From assembly GCF_003258605.2 (NCBI RefSeq), contig NZ_CP031264.1, forward strand, positions 6,936,232-7,000,231: a DNA stretch of 64,000 nt, given 5' to 3'. The position numbers and the translations under genes are program-made. Shown in pieces: positions 1 through 8,547 of this stretch. The notes under the pieces were generated by a model that made no database searches, was not told where the DNA came from, and saw only the letters and a list, made by a program, of their open reading frames with translations. The DNA is from Peterkaempfera bronchialis. GTDB taxonomy: Bacteria > Actinomycetota > Actinomycetes > Streptomycetales > Streptomycetaceae. Every line of letters starts with the position of its first letter. The first letter of the stretch is position 1.

Positions 1-781
1 CCAGCCGCCGGGAGATCTCCTCGGCGGCGGCGGCCACCAGCGCTCCCAGCTCCGGCACCCGCTCGGCGGTGACCCGCCCGGCCGGCCCGGAGACGCTGAC
101 CGCGCAGGCCGCAGCGCCGGCGTGGTCGAAGACCGGCGCCGCGACGCAGCGGATGTCGGGCTCGTTCTCGATGTCGTCCACCGCGTAGCCGCGCCGGCGG
201 ATCACCGCGAGGTCGGCGCGGAGCGCTGCCTCGGTGGTGTGGGTGCGCGGGGTGCGCTGCGGCAGGCCGTGCGCGATCACGGCGTTCACCGCGTCGGCGT
301 CGGCGTGCGCCAGCAGCGCCTTGCCCACGCCGGTGCAGTGCGCCGACTGGCGGCTGCCGATCCGGGAGTACATCCGCACCGGTTGCAGGCTGTCGACCTT
401 GTCGAGGTACACCACCTCCGGCAGGTCGGCGATCACCAGATAGGTGGTCTCCCCGGTGTCGGCGGTCAGCTGCTCCAGCACATCGTGCGCCGTGTCCCGC
501 AGGTCCAGCCGCTCCAGGTAGGTCTGCCCGAGCTGCGCCGTGCGCCACCCCAGCCGGTACCGGCCGGTGTCCGCGTCCTGCTCCACCAGCCGCACCTCGC
601 AGAGCGGGGCCAGCAGCCGCAGCAGCGTGCTCTTGTTCATGCTCAGGCCCGACGCCAGCTCGGAGAGGGTGGCCCCCCGTACGGCGTCGTCCCCGCCGAG
701 GTGCAGCAGGATGGCAAGCGCCCGCCGCAGGGAGGCGGAGTTGTTGCGCGCCGCCGTGGCCTTCTCGTCGGTCGTGGTCAT
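1..781 (-). CDS. IclR family transcriptional regulator (3' end cut by window edge)
   Basis: About 260 residues are readable from an ATG at 781, so only the last few are lost at the window edge. The N-terminal winged helix-turn-helix (residues about 15-75, with SLRRALAIL and GLSMNKSTLLRLL) is followed by an IclR effector domain with the YLDKVDSLQPVRMYSRIG segment. It starts inside the 3' end of the deacylase gene (ATGA overlap), so the two are co-transcribed. Probably a local repressor or activator of the D-amino acid/KDG locus. It resembles the second IclR protein at 4494-5252 (both carry VRMYSRIG), suggesting paralogues that sense related effectors. Confidence 0.93.
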   Translation of the reverse strand, partial: MTTTDEKATAARNNSASLRRALAILLHLGGDDAVRGATLSELASGLSMNKSTLLRLLAPLCEVRLVEQDADTGRYRLGWRTAQLGQTYLERLDLRDTAHDVLEQLTADTGETTYLVIADLPEVVYLDKVDSLQPVRMYSRIGSRQSAHCTGVGKALLAHADADAVNAVIAHGLPQRTPRTHTTEAALRADLAVIRRRGYAVDDIENEPDIRCVAAPVFDHAGAAACAVSVSGPAGRVTAERVPELGALVAAAAEEISRRL

Positions 782-2343
782 GCGTCCTCCCCCCGCCGTA
801 GCCCGCGCCCCGGCCTGGCCCCGGTCAGCGCCCGGTCGCGCAGTACGAACTGCCCACCGACCAGCACATGGTCGACCCCGTCGGCCGGGCGGCGCGGATC
901 GGCGTACTCGGCACGGTCGGTGACCCCGGCCGGGTCGACCACGGCCAGGTCCGCGACCAGGCCGCTGCGGACGATCCCCCGACCGGCCAGCCCGAACCGC
1001 CGCGCCGGATGCCCGGCCAGGTGCAGCGCCGCCTCCCCCCAGCTCCAGTCGGCCAGTTCGCGGGTGTGCCGCCCCAGCAGCCGTGCGAAGGTACCCCAGC
1101 CGCGCGGGTGCGGGCGGCTGCCCAGCAGGATGCCGTCCGACCCGGCCATATGCGCCTCGTGCCGCAGCAGCGTCCGCATGTCGGCCTCGGTGTTGGTGGG
1201 CGGCTGGGCGAAGACGCAGCCGGCCCCCAGGGCGCTCGCCGACACCAGCTCGCAGACCAGCTCGCCGGCCGCCAGCGACGCCTTCCCGGCGGCCTCGCGC
1301 AGCGGCAGTCCCTCCGCCCAGGCCCATGCGTCCGCCCCCACATAGGAGAGCGTGATCCGGTCCAGTACGTCGTCGATCGCCGGGAACCACTCCCGCGCCA
1401 GCCGGTTGCGGACCTCCGGGTCGGCGAGCTGCGCCAGCGTGTCCTCCGGGCCCCGGCGCTGGACGTCGGCGGGCAGCGCCACCATCGCCAGGATGCTGCT
1501 GCCCCGCAGATACGGATAGGCGTCGAAGGTGACGTCCAGCCCCTCCCCACGGGCGCCGTCGACCAGCCCGGTCAGCATGTTCGCCGGGCCGTGGTAGTGC
1601 GACACATGCGTGGCCACCGCCGAGCGGCGCGCGATCTCGGCGACCTCGGCCATGCCGCGCCAGGCGTCGGCCTCGTAGCCGCGCATATGGGTCACGTAGA
1701 CGCCGCCCGCCGAGGCCACCGGCGCGCAGAGCGCCGCCACCTCCGCCGCATCGGCGAACCGCCCCGGTACGTACTCCAGCCCCGTCGAGAGCCCCACCGC
1801 GCCGTCGGCCAGCGCCCGTTCCACCATCCCGCGCATCGCCGCGAGCTGCCCGGCATCCGCCGCCGCGTCGGAGAACCCCATCACCTCGGCCCGGATGGTG
1901 CCCGCCGGCGCCAGATAGGCCACGTTCAACGCGGTCGCCCGGTCGTAGTGCGCCAGCAGGTCCGCCACCGTGCAGCCCTCGGCCAGCGCCGCCGGGCACG
2001 GCCCGTTCACCGGCCCGAAGTACCGCGACACCGCCGCGATCGTGGGTGCCGAGGCCGGCGCGAACGACAGTCCGTCCTGCCCCAGGACCAGCGTCGTCAC
2101 CCCCTGCCGCAGCGCCGCCAGCTGGACCTCCTCGCTGTCCGCCAGCGCGTCGGCGTGCACATGCGCGTCCACGAACCCCGGCATCACATACCGGCCGGAG
2201 ACATCCACCTCGGACGCCCCGGCGACGGCGTCCAGCCGTCCCACCGCCGCGATGCGCTCGCCGGCGACCGCGACATCGGCCCGGAACGGCGGCGCCCCCG
2301 TACCGTCGACCACCCAGCCGCCGCGCAGCACCACGTCGAACAC
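778..2343 (-). CDS. N-acyl-D-amino-acid deacylase (amidohydrolase superfamily)
   Basis: A 521-residue D-aminoacylase-like amidohydrolase expected to hydrolyse N-acyl-D-amino acids to D-amino acid plus carboxylate in the cytosol. Visible features are the N-terminal small beta domain (FDVVLRGG), the metal motif FVDAHVHAD near residue 65, THMRGYE, and the family's C-terminal HPRGWGTFARLLG. Start chosen at GTG 2343, because GGAGG at 2353-2357 lies 9 bases upstream; the in-frame GTG at 2352 abuts it. Oddity: the position normally holding the metal-bridging cysteine (VGNCGFS) reads LGQDGLS, Asp for Cys, so metal use or specificity may differ. Overlaps the IclR gene downstream. Substrate is inferred from family only. 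Confidence 0.85.
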   Translation of the reverse strand: MFDVVLRGGWVVDGTGAPPFRADVAVAGERIAAVGRLDAVAGASEVDVSGRYVMPGFVDAHVHADALADSEEVQLAALRQGVTTLVLGQDGLSFAPASAPTIAAVSRYFGPVNGPCPAALAEGCTVADLLAHYDRATALNVAYLAPAGTIRAEVMGFSDAAADAGQLAAMRGMVERALADGAVGLSTGLEYVPGRFADAAEVAALCAPVASAGGVYVTHMRGYEADAWRGMAEVAEIARRSAVATHVSHYHGPANMLTGLVDGARGEGLDVTFDAYPYLRGSSILAMVALPADVQRRGPEDTLAQLADPEVRNRLAREWFPAIDDVLDRITLSYVGADAWAWAEGLPLREAAGKASLAAGELVCELVSASALGAGCVFAQPPTNTEADMRTLLRHEAHMAGSDGILLGSRPHPRGWGTFARLLGRHTRELADWSWGEAALHLAGHPARRFGLAGRGIVRSGLVADLAVVDPAGVTDRAEYADPRRPADGVDHVLVGGQFVLRDRALTGARPGRGLRRGEDA

Positions 2344-2450
2344 GGGCAGCACCTCCCCATCCAGTCACGGCAGTGCGGGCTGCGGCTCTGGACGCCGCAC
2401 CCACCCCTGCCCGGCTGACGCCGCATCCACCCTGCCATCAACCTCCGCGC

Positions 2451-2482
2451 GATTGCAACATATGACTTTGCATAGCAAAACT
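2451..2482. promoter_or_regulatory. Candidate IclR operator upstream of the deacylase gene
   Basis: The AT-rich stretch contains TTGCAACATATG (2453-2464) followed by the inverted repeat TTTGC-ATA-GCAAA (2467-2479). The same 12-mer recurs at 3254-3265 in front of the aldolase/kinase pair, in otherwise very GC-rich DNA. This suggests a common regulator, probably one of the two IclR proteins nearby. Operator function is inferred. Confidence 0.5.
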
Positions 2483-2510
2483 ACAGGCGCGATGTCGGGT
2501 TGACGCTCCG

Positions 2511-3155
2511 TCAGGAGCCAAGCGTACGCGGCAGGGCGGCGGTGAAAGCGCGGGCCCTGCGGGTGATGCCGGTCCAGTCGCCGGCGGCCACGGCGGCGGG
2601 CGGGACCACCTCGGTGCCGGCGGTCACGGCGGTGGCGCCGTGCTCCAGATAGTCCGCCGCGTCGGCCGCACTGACCCCGCCGGAGGCGACGAACGGCACG
2701 CCGGGGTAGGGGCCGTGCAGGTCGCGCAGATAGCGCGGGCCGAAGGTCCGGGCGGGGAAGAGCTTGACCGCGGCGGCGCCCAGGTCCACCGCTGCGGCGA
2801 CCTCGGTGGGGGTCAGCGCGCCCAGGACGACCGGGGTGCCGGTCCGGTGGGCGACGGCGGCGACCTCGGGCCGCAGCCCCGGGGTGACCAGGAATCCGGC
2901 ACCGGCGTCCAGGGCTTCCTCGGCCTGGGCGGCGGTCAGCACCGTGCCGGCGCCGATCCGGCAGCCGTGGTCACCGGCGGCGGCGCGTCGCAGGTGTCCG
3001 GCGACGCCGGGGGTGGTGAAGGTGAACTCGACCCACCGGATGCCGCCTTCGGCGAGGGCGGCGCAGAGGGCCGCCGCGTCCGGGATGGCGGGGGCGCGGA
3101 CGACGGCGATGGCGCGGTCGGCGGCCAGGCCGGGGAGGGGGGCGGGAGGGGTCAC
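2511..3155 (-). CDS. eda: KDPG/KHG-type aldolase
   Basis: A 214-residue class I aldolase of the Eda family, which cleaves 2-keto-3-deoxy-6-phosphogluconate to pyruvate and glyceraldehyde 3-phosphate. The family hallmarks are present: early IAVVRAP, general-base glutamate in WVEFTFTTPG, and Schiff-base lysine in AAVKLFPA followed by FGPRYL. Length is normal for the family. GTG start at 3155 with GGAGA upstream. Divergent from the KDG kinase gene at 3400; the kinase would phosphorylate 2-keto-3-deoxygluconate to the substrate of this enzyme, so the pair forms the lower part of an Entner-Doudoroff-like route. Confidence 0.9.
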   Translation of the reverse strand: MTPPAPLPGLAADRAIAVVRAPAIPDAAALCAALAEGGIRWVEFTFTTPGVAGHLRRAAAGDHGCRIGAGTVLTAAQAEEALDAGAGFLVTPGLRPEVAAVAHRTGTPVVLGALTPTEVAAAVDLGAAAVKLFPARTFGPRYLRDLHGPYPGVPFVASGGVSAADAADYLEHGATAVTAGTEVVPPAAVAAGDWTGITRRARAFTAALPRTLGS

Positions 3156-3251
3156 AGGGCTCGGTCTCCGTTGCGAGTGCGGCGCGGGACGTCGGGCGAC
3201 GGGCCTTGGAACGCGCTGATTCCCCGCGCCGGGAGTGGCTTCTACCTGCTG

Positions 3252-3280
3252 CGTTGCAACATATGCAACGAGCGTTGCAT
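3252..3280. promoter_or_regulatory. Double inverted repeat, candidate IclR operator between eda and kdgK
   Basis: Two overlapping perfect inverted repeats share a central arm: CGTTGCA-ACATA-TGCAACG (3252-3270) and ATGCAACG-AG-CGTTGCAT (3263-3280). They lie in the 244-bp divergent region between the aldolase and kinase genes and share TTGCAACATATG with the site at 2453. Probably the operator of an IclR regulator controlling both directions. Regulator assignment is inferred. Confidence 0.65.
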
Positions 3281-3399
3281 AATCTCTCTGGGTTGATTTA
3301 ACCTCAGGCCCTGGCGGCGGTCAACGTTCCCCCGAGGCTGGACACGGGAGCGCCGACCGGACGGAACCGACGCAGTCGGGGCAGTGAGGAGCGGCACGA

Positions 3400-4509
3400 G
3401 TGACAGTCGGAACACACGCGAGCGCCCAGGGGCCGCCACGGCCGCCGGCCGCCGTCTGCGTCGGCGAATCGATGGTGGTCCTGGTCGCCGACCGGCCCGG
3501 CCCCCTGGAGGACGTCCCCTCCTTCCGGCGCGACGCGGGCGGAGCGGAGTCCAATGTCGCCTGCGGCCTGACCGCCCTGGGGATCCCGGCCGCCTGGATC
3601 AGCCGGGTCGGCGACGACGGCTTCGGCCGCCACCTCACCGGCGCCCTGGCCGCCCGAGGAGTCGATGTGAGCGCGGTCGCCGTCGACCCGCTGCGGCCGA
3701 CCGGGCTGTACGTCAAGGAGATCGGCGGCGACGGCAGCCGCCCGCACGACCTGGGCCCCGGCGTCACCCGCATGCACTACCGGCGCAGCGGCTCGGCCGC
3801 CGCCGCCCTCGGACCGGAGCTGCTGGCCGACCCCTCCGCCGCCCGGCTGCTGGACGCCGCCCCGCTGATCCACCTCAGCGGCATCACCGCGGCGCTGTCC
3901 GACAGCTGCCTCGCCCTGCTCCGCGAACTGCTGACGCTGCGCCGCCCCGGCCGGGCCGTCAGCTTCGACCTCAACTGGCGCCCCGCGCTGTGGCACGGCC
4001 GCGACCCCGGTGTGCTGCACGGCCTGATGGACGCGGCCGACCTGGTCCTGCTCGGCGCGGACGAGGCCGAATCCGTGCTCGGCACCGGCGACCCCCGCGC
4101 CCTGCGGACCCTGCTCCCCGGACCGCAGACGCTGGTGGTCAAGGACGCCGGGCACACCGCGACCGCCGTACACCGCGACGGCACCACGGTCACCGAGCCC
4201 GCCCTGCCGGTCGAGGTGGTGGAGGCCACCGGCGCCGGCGACGCCTTCGCCGCCGGATACCTCGCGGGCGTCCTGCGCGGTCTGGACGAACAGCGGCGCC
4301 TGCGGCTCGGCCATCTGTCCGCCGCCCTTGTGCTGACCGTCCCCGGCGACCACGGCGCCCCGATCCCGCCCCCGGTGGTCGCGGCGCTGCTCACGGCGGA
4401 CCCCGCCGCCTGGGCGGCCACCCGGGTCACGGCGCGCGGCATCGAGTCACCCGTACTCGCCGCCGTGGACGCACCGCCGAACGGGAGCGGAGGGTGGGCA
4501 GCGGAGTGA
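3400..4509 (+). CDS. kdgK: PfkB-family sugar kinase, probable 2-keto-3-deoxygluconate kinase
   Basis: A 369-residue ribokinase-fold kinase. It carries the PfkB signature 1 region GGAESNVACGLTALG and signature 2 EATGAGDAFAAGYLAG with the catalytic Asp in GAGD. Together with the divergent KDPG aldolase it most likely phosphorylates 2-keto-3-deoxygluconate. GTG start at 3400 preceded by GAGGAG. Its 3' end overlaps the IclR gene by 16 bases. Other PfkB sugar substrates cannot be excluded; the assignment rests on the adjacent aldolase. Confidence 0.85.
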   Translation: MTVGTHASAQGPPRPPAAVCVGESMVVLVADRPGPLEDVPSFRRDAGGAESNVACGLTALGIPAAWISRVGDDGFGRHLTGALAARGVDVSAVAVDPLRPTGLYVKEIGGDGSRPHDLGPGVTRMHYRRSGSAAAALGPELLADPSAARLLDAAPLIHLSGITAALSDSCLALLRELLTLRRPGRAVSFDLNWRPALWHGRDPGVLHGLMDAADLVLLGADEAESVLGTGDPRALRTLLPGPQTLVVKDAGHTATAVHRDGTTVTEPALPVEVVEATGAGDAFAAGYLAGVLRGLDEQRRLRLGHLSAALVLTVPGDHGAPIPPPVVAALLTADPAAWAATRVTARGIESPVLAAVDAPPNGSGGWAAE

Positions 4510-5252
4510 GCCAGACCGTCGATCGCGCCATGCGGCTGCTCCAAGAGCTGGGCGAAGGCGAGCGCACCCTGGACGAACTCGCCGAGGTCGTCGGCGTGCA
4601 CAAGAGCACGGTGCTCCGGCTGCTGCGGCCGATGGAGGACGCGCGCATCGTCCAGCGTGACGCCGACCACCGCTACCGCCTCGGCCCGCAGCTGTTCGCG
4701 CTGGCCGGTGCCGCCCTCGAACAGCGCGGCATCCGCGCCGTCGCCGCTCCCCAACTGCGCGCACTCAACCACGACACCGGCCAGACCGTGCACCTGGCCG
4801 CCTATGAGGGCGGCGACGTCGTCTACATCGACAAGTACGACTCCCACCAGCCGGTGCGGATGTACTCCCGCATCGGCCTGCGCGCACCGCTGCACTGCGC
4901 GGCCGTCTCCAAGGTGCTGCTCGCCGACCTGCCGGAGGCGGAGCGCCGCCGGGTCGCCCGCCGCATCACCTACACCCCCTTCACCCCCAACACCCTGACC
5001 ACCCCCGAGGCGCTGCTCGCCGAGCTGCGTACGGTCGCCGACCAGGGCTGGGCCCAGGACCGCGCCGAGCACGAGGCGTTCATCAACTGCGTGGCCGCGC
5101 CCATCCGGGACATCACCGGACGGGTCGTCGCCGCGGTCTCCCTCTCCGTGCCGGACCTGGTCCTGCCCTACGAACGCCTCCTGAACCTGCTCCCCAGGCT
5201 GCGCCAGGCAGCCGACGCGGTCTCCGCCGACTGCGGCCTCGCGCCCTCGTGA
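4494..5252 (+). CDS. IclR family transcriptional regulator
   Basis: A 252-residue regulator: winged helix at residues about 5-70 (QTVDRAMRLLQEL, VGVHKSTVLRLLRPM) and IclR effector domain with YIDKYDSHQPVRMYSRIGLRAPLHC and CVAAPIRD. GTG 4494 is preferred because GGGAG lies 6 bases upstream; GTG 4506 is an alternative. It is the second gene of the operon kinase - IclR - RidA - PLP enzyme and probably regulates it through the repeats at 3252-3280. The fellow IclR protein at 1-781 is similar in its effector domain. Confidence 0.93.
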   Translation: MGSGVSQTVDRAMRLLQELGEGERTLDELAEVVGVHKSTVLRLLRPMEDARIVQRDADHRYRLGPQLFALAGAALEQRGIRAVAAPQLRALNHDTGQTVHLAAYEGGDVVYIDKYDSHQPVRMYSRIGLRAPLHCAAVSKVLLADLPEAERRRVARRITYTPFTPNTLTTPEALLAELRTVADQGWAQDRAEHEAFINCVAAPIRDITGRVVAAVSLSVPDLVLPYERLLNLLPRLRQAADAVSADCGLAPS

Positions 5253-5296
5253 GGACCCTCCTCCCCCCACCCGGACAGACCGAAAGGCCCGCACCC

Positions 5297-5710
5297 GTGA
5301 CCACCCCGTACACCGAAGTCCGCACCACCGACGCACCCGCCCCCGCCTGGTCCTTCTCCCAGGGCGTCCGCAAGGGCCCGATCCTCCAGGTCTCCGGCCA
5401 GGGCCCGCAGGACCCGGCCACCGGCGCCTACCTCTACCCCGGCGATGTCGGCGCCCAGACCACGCGCACGCTGGAGAACGTCCTCGCGGTCCTCCGCGCG
5501 GGCGGCGCCGGGGTCGACGATGTGCTGATGTTCCGCGTCTACCTCACCAAGCGGGAGGACTTCGCGGCCATGAACGACGCCTATGCCGCGTTCATCGAGA
5601 AGCACCTCTCTCCCGGCGGCGTGAAGCCCTGCCGTACGACCGTCTTCGTCGGCCTGCCGCAGGAGCCCATGCTGGTCGAGATCGACGCCCAGGCGATCGT
5701 CCTGTCCTGA
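5297..5710 (+). CDS. RidA (YjgF/YER057c) family protein
   Basis: A 137-residue RidA-like protein. The family hydrolyses reactive enamine/imine intermediates released by PLP enzymes to 2-oxo acids. Visible are SQGVRKGPILQVSGQGP, TTRTLENVLAVL, DVLMFRVYLT and a C-terminal VFVGLPQEPMLVEIDAQAI. The conserved RidA arginine that contacts the substrate carboxylate probably corresponds to Arg in CRTTVFV. GTG start at 5297 has GAAAGG about 9 bases upstream. It sits just before a PLP-dependent enzyme, the natural source of its substrates. Confidence 0.92.
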   Translation: MTTPYTEVRTTDAPAPAWSFSQGVRKGPILQVSGQGPQDPATGAYLYPGDVGAQTTRTLENVLAVLRAGGAGVDDVLMFRVYLTKREDFAAMNDAYAAFIEKHLSPGGVKPCRTTVFVGLPQEPMLVEIDAQAIVLS

Positions 5711-5770
5711 CCGTGCGCCGTCCAGGCACCCCCACGCACAAGCCCTCCAGGATGTCCGCAAAGGAACGCC

Positions 5771-7123
5771 ATGGCCCCGCTGCCCGACCCTGCCCAGATT
5801 CCCGATCCTGCCCGGACACCCGATCCTGCCCAGATACCCGATCCTGCCCAGGCAACCCGTTCCCTCAGCGCCGCCGCACCGGCCAGGGACGACGGTGCGG
5901 CCGGCCGCCACTTCCGTGCGCTGCCGCCCTCGACGGCCCAGCTGACCCTCGGACAGGTGGCTGCGGCGGGTCTGAACCTGTTCGAGTCGGACTTCGAGTG
6001 GCCGGTCATGGTCCTGCGGGAACGCAGCCTCGGGGCCAATATCGCCGCCATGGCGGACTACTGCGCCCGGCACGGGGTGTCGCTGGCGCCGCATGGCAAG
6101 ATCGCCCTCTCCCCGGACCTGTACCGCCGTCAGGAGCAGCTCGGCGCCTGGGGGGTGAGCGTCGCCACGCCCTACCAGGCGCGGGTCTTCCGGGCCGGCG
6201 GTGCGCGGCGCGTCCTGCTCGCCAATGAACTGGTCCACGGCGGCTTCGCCGCCTGGATCCAGCGGGAGCTGGCCGCCGACCCCGGCTTCGCCTTCCTCTG
6301 CTATGTCGACAGCGTCGCAGGCGTACGCCTCCTGGAGCAGGCGCTCGACCCGGACCTGCCCGCCCTGCCGGTACTCGTGGAGATCGGCCACCACGGCGGG
6401 CGCACCGGATGCCGCACACCCGACGCCGCCCTGGAGGTGGCCGCCGCCGCCCACGGCACCGCCGCGCTGAGCGTGGTCGGCGTCGCCGGCTACGAGGGCA
6501 GCGTCAGCCATGGCCGCGACTCCGAGGCGCTCGCCCAGGTGCGCGCCTATCTGCACACGGTGCGGTCGGCACTCGCCCTGCTCGCCGAGGCGGGGCTGCT
6601 GGACCCGGACGCCCCGGAGTACGTGGCCAGCGCGGGCGGCTCGCTCTACTTCGACCTGGTGGCCGAGGTACTGAGCGGATGGGACCTGGCCCGGCCGGTA
6701 CGCACCGTGCTGCGCAGCGGCGCCTACCTCACCCATGACGACGGCCTCTACGCCCGGCTGTCACCGGGAACCGGAGGGCCGTTCCGCCCGGCCATCGAGG
6801 TCTGGTCCCAGGTCCTCTCGGTGCCAGAGCCGGGTCTGGCGCTGCTGGACGCCGGCCGCCGCGACCTCTCCTTCGACCAGGGGCTGCCGGTCCCGCACAC
6901 CCACCGCACCGCCGACGGCCCGGTTCCGGTACACGGCTGGACGGTGGAGGACCTCAACGACCAGCATCTCTTCCTCCGCACGGCGCCGGGGGCCGAACCC
7001 GGCGTGGGCGACCTGGTCGGCTTCGGCATCTCCCACCCGTGCACCGCGCACGACAAGTGGCAGCTGGTCCCGATCGTGGACGACGACTACCGGGTCGTGG
7101 ACACCGCACGCTGCTACTTCTGA
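5771..7123 (+). CDS. DSD1-type (alanine racemase fold) PLP enzyme, amino acid deaminase/aldolase
   Basis: A 450-residue fold-type III PLP enzyme: alanine racemase N-terminal barrel (PLP lysine in LAPHGKIALSP, about residue 112) plus a C-terminal D-serine dehydratase-like domain whose HPCTAHDKW and final CYF supply the metal-binding His/Cys pair of this family. Expected to deaminate or cleave a beta-hydroxy D-amino acid. ATG at 5771 has AAGGA 6 bases upstream. The first 28 codons contain four 18-bp repeats encoding PDPAQ(I/A) or PDPART, an apparently unstructured addition. With the deacylase and RidA it makes a D-amino acid degradation route; the exact substrate is unknown. Confidence 0.85.
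   Translation: MAPLPDPAQIPDPARTPDPAQIPDPAQATRSLSAAAPARDDGAAGRHFRALPPSTAQLTLGQVAAAGLNLFESDFEWPVMVLRERSLGANIAAMADYCARHGVSLAPHGKIALSPDLYRRQEQLGAWGVSVATPYQARVFRAGGARRVLLANELVHGGFAAWIQRELAADPGFAFLCYVDSVAGVRLLEQALDPDLPALPVLVEIGHHGGRTGCRTPDAALEVAAAAHGTAALSVVGVAGYEGSVSHGRDSEALAQVRAYLHTVRSALALLAEAGLLDPDAPEYVASAGGSLYFDLVAEVLSGWDLARPVRTVLRSGAYLTHDDGLYARLSPGTGGPFRPAIEVWSQVLSVPEPGLALLDAGRRDLSFDQGLPVPHTHRTADGPVPVHGWTVEDLNDQHLFLRTAPGAEPGVGDLVGFGISHPCTAHDKWQLVPIVDDDYRVVDTARCYF
5783..5854 (+). repeat. Four tandem 18-bp repeats at the start of the PLP enzyme gene
   Basis: Units start at 5783, 5801, 5819 and 5837, with the core CCCGAYCCTGCCC. The repeat is in frame (6 residues per unit), so slippage would change only the length of the N-terminal tail. 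Confidence 0.85.
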
Positions 7124-7597
7124 CAGAGGGCGGGTGCCTTTGCGCCTACGCTCCGCCATTCGGGTGACCTTATCGGCCAACTGATTGTGTCGTAGGTACT
7201 CCAGGTGCGTCACTGAGATATCTGAACCGGTGGGCCGCCCATCCCTCTCCGGGGGAGCGCGGCAACCGGCCTGCTCGCCGACTGTCCCTGCCTGTAGGGA
7301 CGCAGAGCGTTCAACGCCATCCTGTCGCGATGGGCAACCCCTGAAGAGGGCCTGGATCCACCAGCCGGTGCCGTGTCGCGGCACCGGCTGGTGTGGCGGC
7401 TCCCGCCGCCCCCCGATGGGGCGGTGCGCGGAGCAATCGCGTACTTCGGGTATCCGCCGAGGCCACGACCGTGGCCCTCGCCTCTACGACACGTGGCGCG
7501 GCATTTCCCGCCGCCGGCGACCGGCAACACCGGCGACCGGCAGCCGCGCCACCGCCGGCACCACCTTCATGTCAGCGGTACAACGAGGAGGACCACC
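7124..7597. other. 474-bp intergenic region before the first TIG gene
   Basis: No convincing coding sequence is seen. The region is less GC-rich near 7160-7225 (TTATCGG, GATTGTGTCG, GAGATATCTG), a plausible promoter area, and holds one strong hairpin at 7359-7393. I recognise no riboswitch. Confidence 0.5.
7359..7393. terminator. Strong hairpin, possible terminator or leader attenuator
   Basis: Perfect 15-bp arms CACCAGCCGGTGCCG / CGGCACCGGCTGGTG around a 5-base loop TGTCG. It lies 236 bp after the PLP enzyme stop and 205 bp before the first TIG gene. No T-run follows, as is common in this group. Termination of the upstream operon and control of the TIG transcript are both possible. Confidence 0.6.
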
Positions 7598-8344
7598 ATG
7601 CCCATCAGCCCCAACCAGGGATCCACCGGAGGCGGCACCACCGTCACCATCACGGGCACCAACCTCACCGGCACCACCGCGGTGACCTTCGGCTCCAAGC
7701 CGGCCACCGCCGTCACCAACGTCTCCCCGACGGAGGTCACCGCCGTCTCCCCGTCCGGCTCCGGCACGGTCGGCGTGACCGTGACCACCCCGGGCGGGAC
7801 CAGCAACCCGGTGTCGTTCTTCTACGTCGGCGCCCCGTTCAAGTCCAGCCTCAGCCCGACCTCGGGCACCAGCGCGGGCGGCAACACCGTCACCATCGCC
7901 GGTACCGGGCTGTCCACCGCCACCAGTGTCTCCTTCGGCGCCAACGCGGTCACCCCGACCGTGGTGTCGGACAGCCAGATCACCGCCGTCGTGCCCGCGG
8001 GCGCGACGGCCGGACCGGTGTCCGTCAGTGTGACCACCGCCGGCGGCACCAACAACGGCCTCTCGTACACCTACATCGACGCCCCCACCATCACCGGGCT
8101 CACGCCGACGTCCGGCCCGACCTCCGGCGGTACTGCGGTGACCATCACCGGCACCAACCTGGACAGCACCAACCAGGTCACCTTCGGCGGGACGGTGGCA
8201 CCGTTCTCGGTCATCAACGCGACCACGGTGTCCGCCGTCACCCCGCCCGGAACCGCCGGCGCGGTCGACGTCACGCTCAGCAACCCCGCAGGCACCGCCA
8301 CGGACGCGGGCGCCTTCACCTACGTGGCGGGCCCCGGCATCTGA
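7598..8344 (+). CDS. IPT/TIG repeat protein (three repeats)
   Basis: A 248-residue protein made almost entirely of three IPT/TIG immunoglobulin-like repeats of about 80 residues, each with the pattern P-x-SGx(T/S)xGGxxVTITGTxL, F-G and VTxxGGTxN. It begins at ATG 7598 with GAGGAGGA 5-6 bases upstream, so there is no signal peptide or anchor; the first repeat starts at residue 2. Composition is dominated by T, G, V and A with almost no charge. The role is unknown; such repeats act as adhesive or spacer modules in other proteins. The next gene encodes five more repeats. Confidence 0.85.
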   Translation: MPISPNQGSTGGGTTVTITGTNLTGTTAVTFGSKPATAVTNVSPTEVTAVSPSGSGTVGVTVTTPGGTSNPVSFFYVGAPFKSSLSPTSGTSAGGNTVTIAGTGLSTATSVSFGANAVTPTVVSDSQITAVVPAGATAGPVSVSVTTAGGTNNGLSYTYIDAPTITGLTPTSGPTSGGTAVTITGTNLDSTNQVTFGGTVAPFSVINATTVSAVTPPGTAGAVDVTLSNPAGTATDAGAFTYVAGPGI

Positions 8345-8483
8345 TCCACGCCGGTATCCCGTCGCGCACCGTTCACCACCGTCCGCCCGGCCCGGGCAGC
8401 GTGAGGCTCGCGGCCGGGCGGACCCATCGGCCCTGAACCGCCACCACCGCCCGGCACCGGGTTCCGGCCGGTGCCCGGGTCCA

Positions 8484-8538
8484 GGACCATCCTCGTGACC
8501 CCGGACCATCCTCGTGACCCACGACCATCCTCGTGAGG
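8484..8538 (+). repeat. Three near-identical GACCATCCTCGTGA repeats before the second TIG gene
   Basis: GACCATCCTCGTGA occurs at about 8485, 8504 and 8523, a period of 19 bases. The last copy runs into the ribosome-binding site GAGGAG (8535-8540) of the TIG gene, so this may influence translation or be a slippage duplication of the start region. Confidence 0.75.
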
Positions 8539-8547
8539 AGAACGGCT

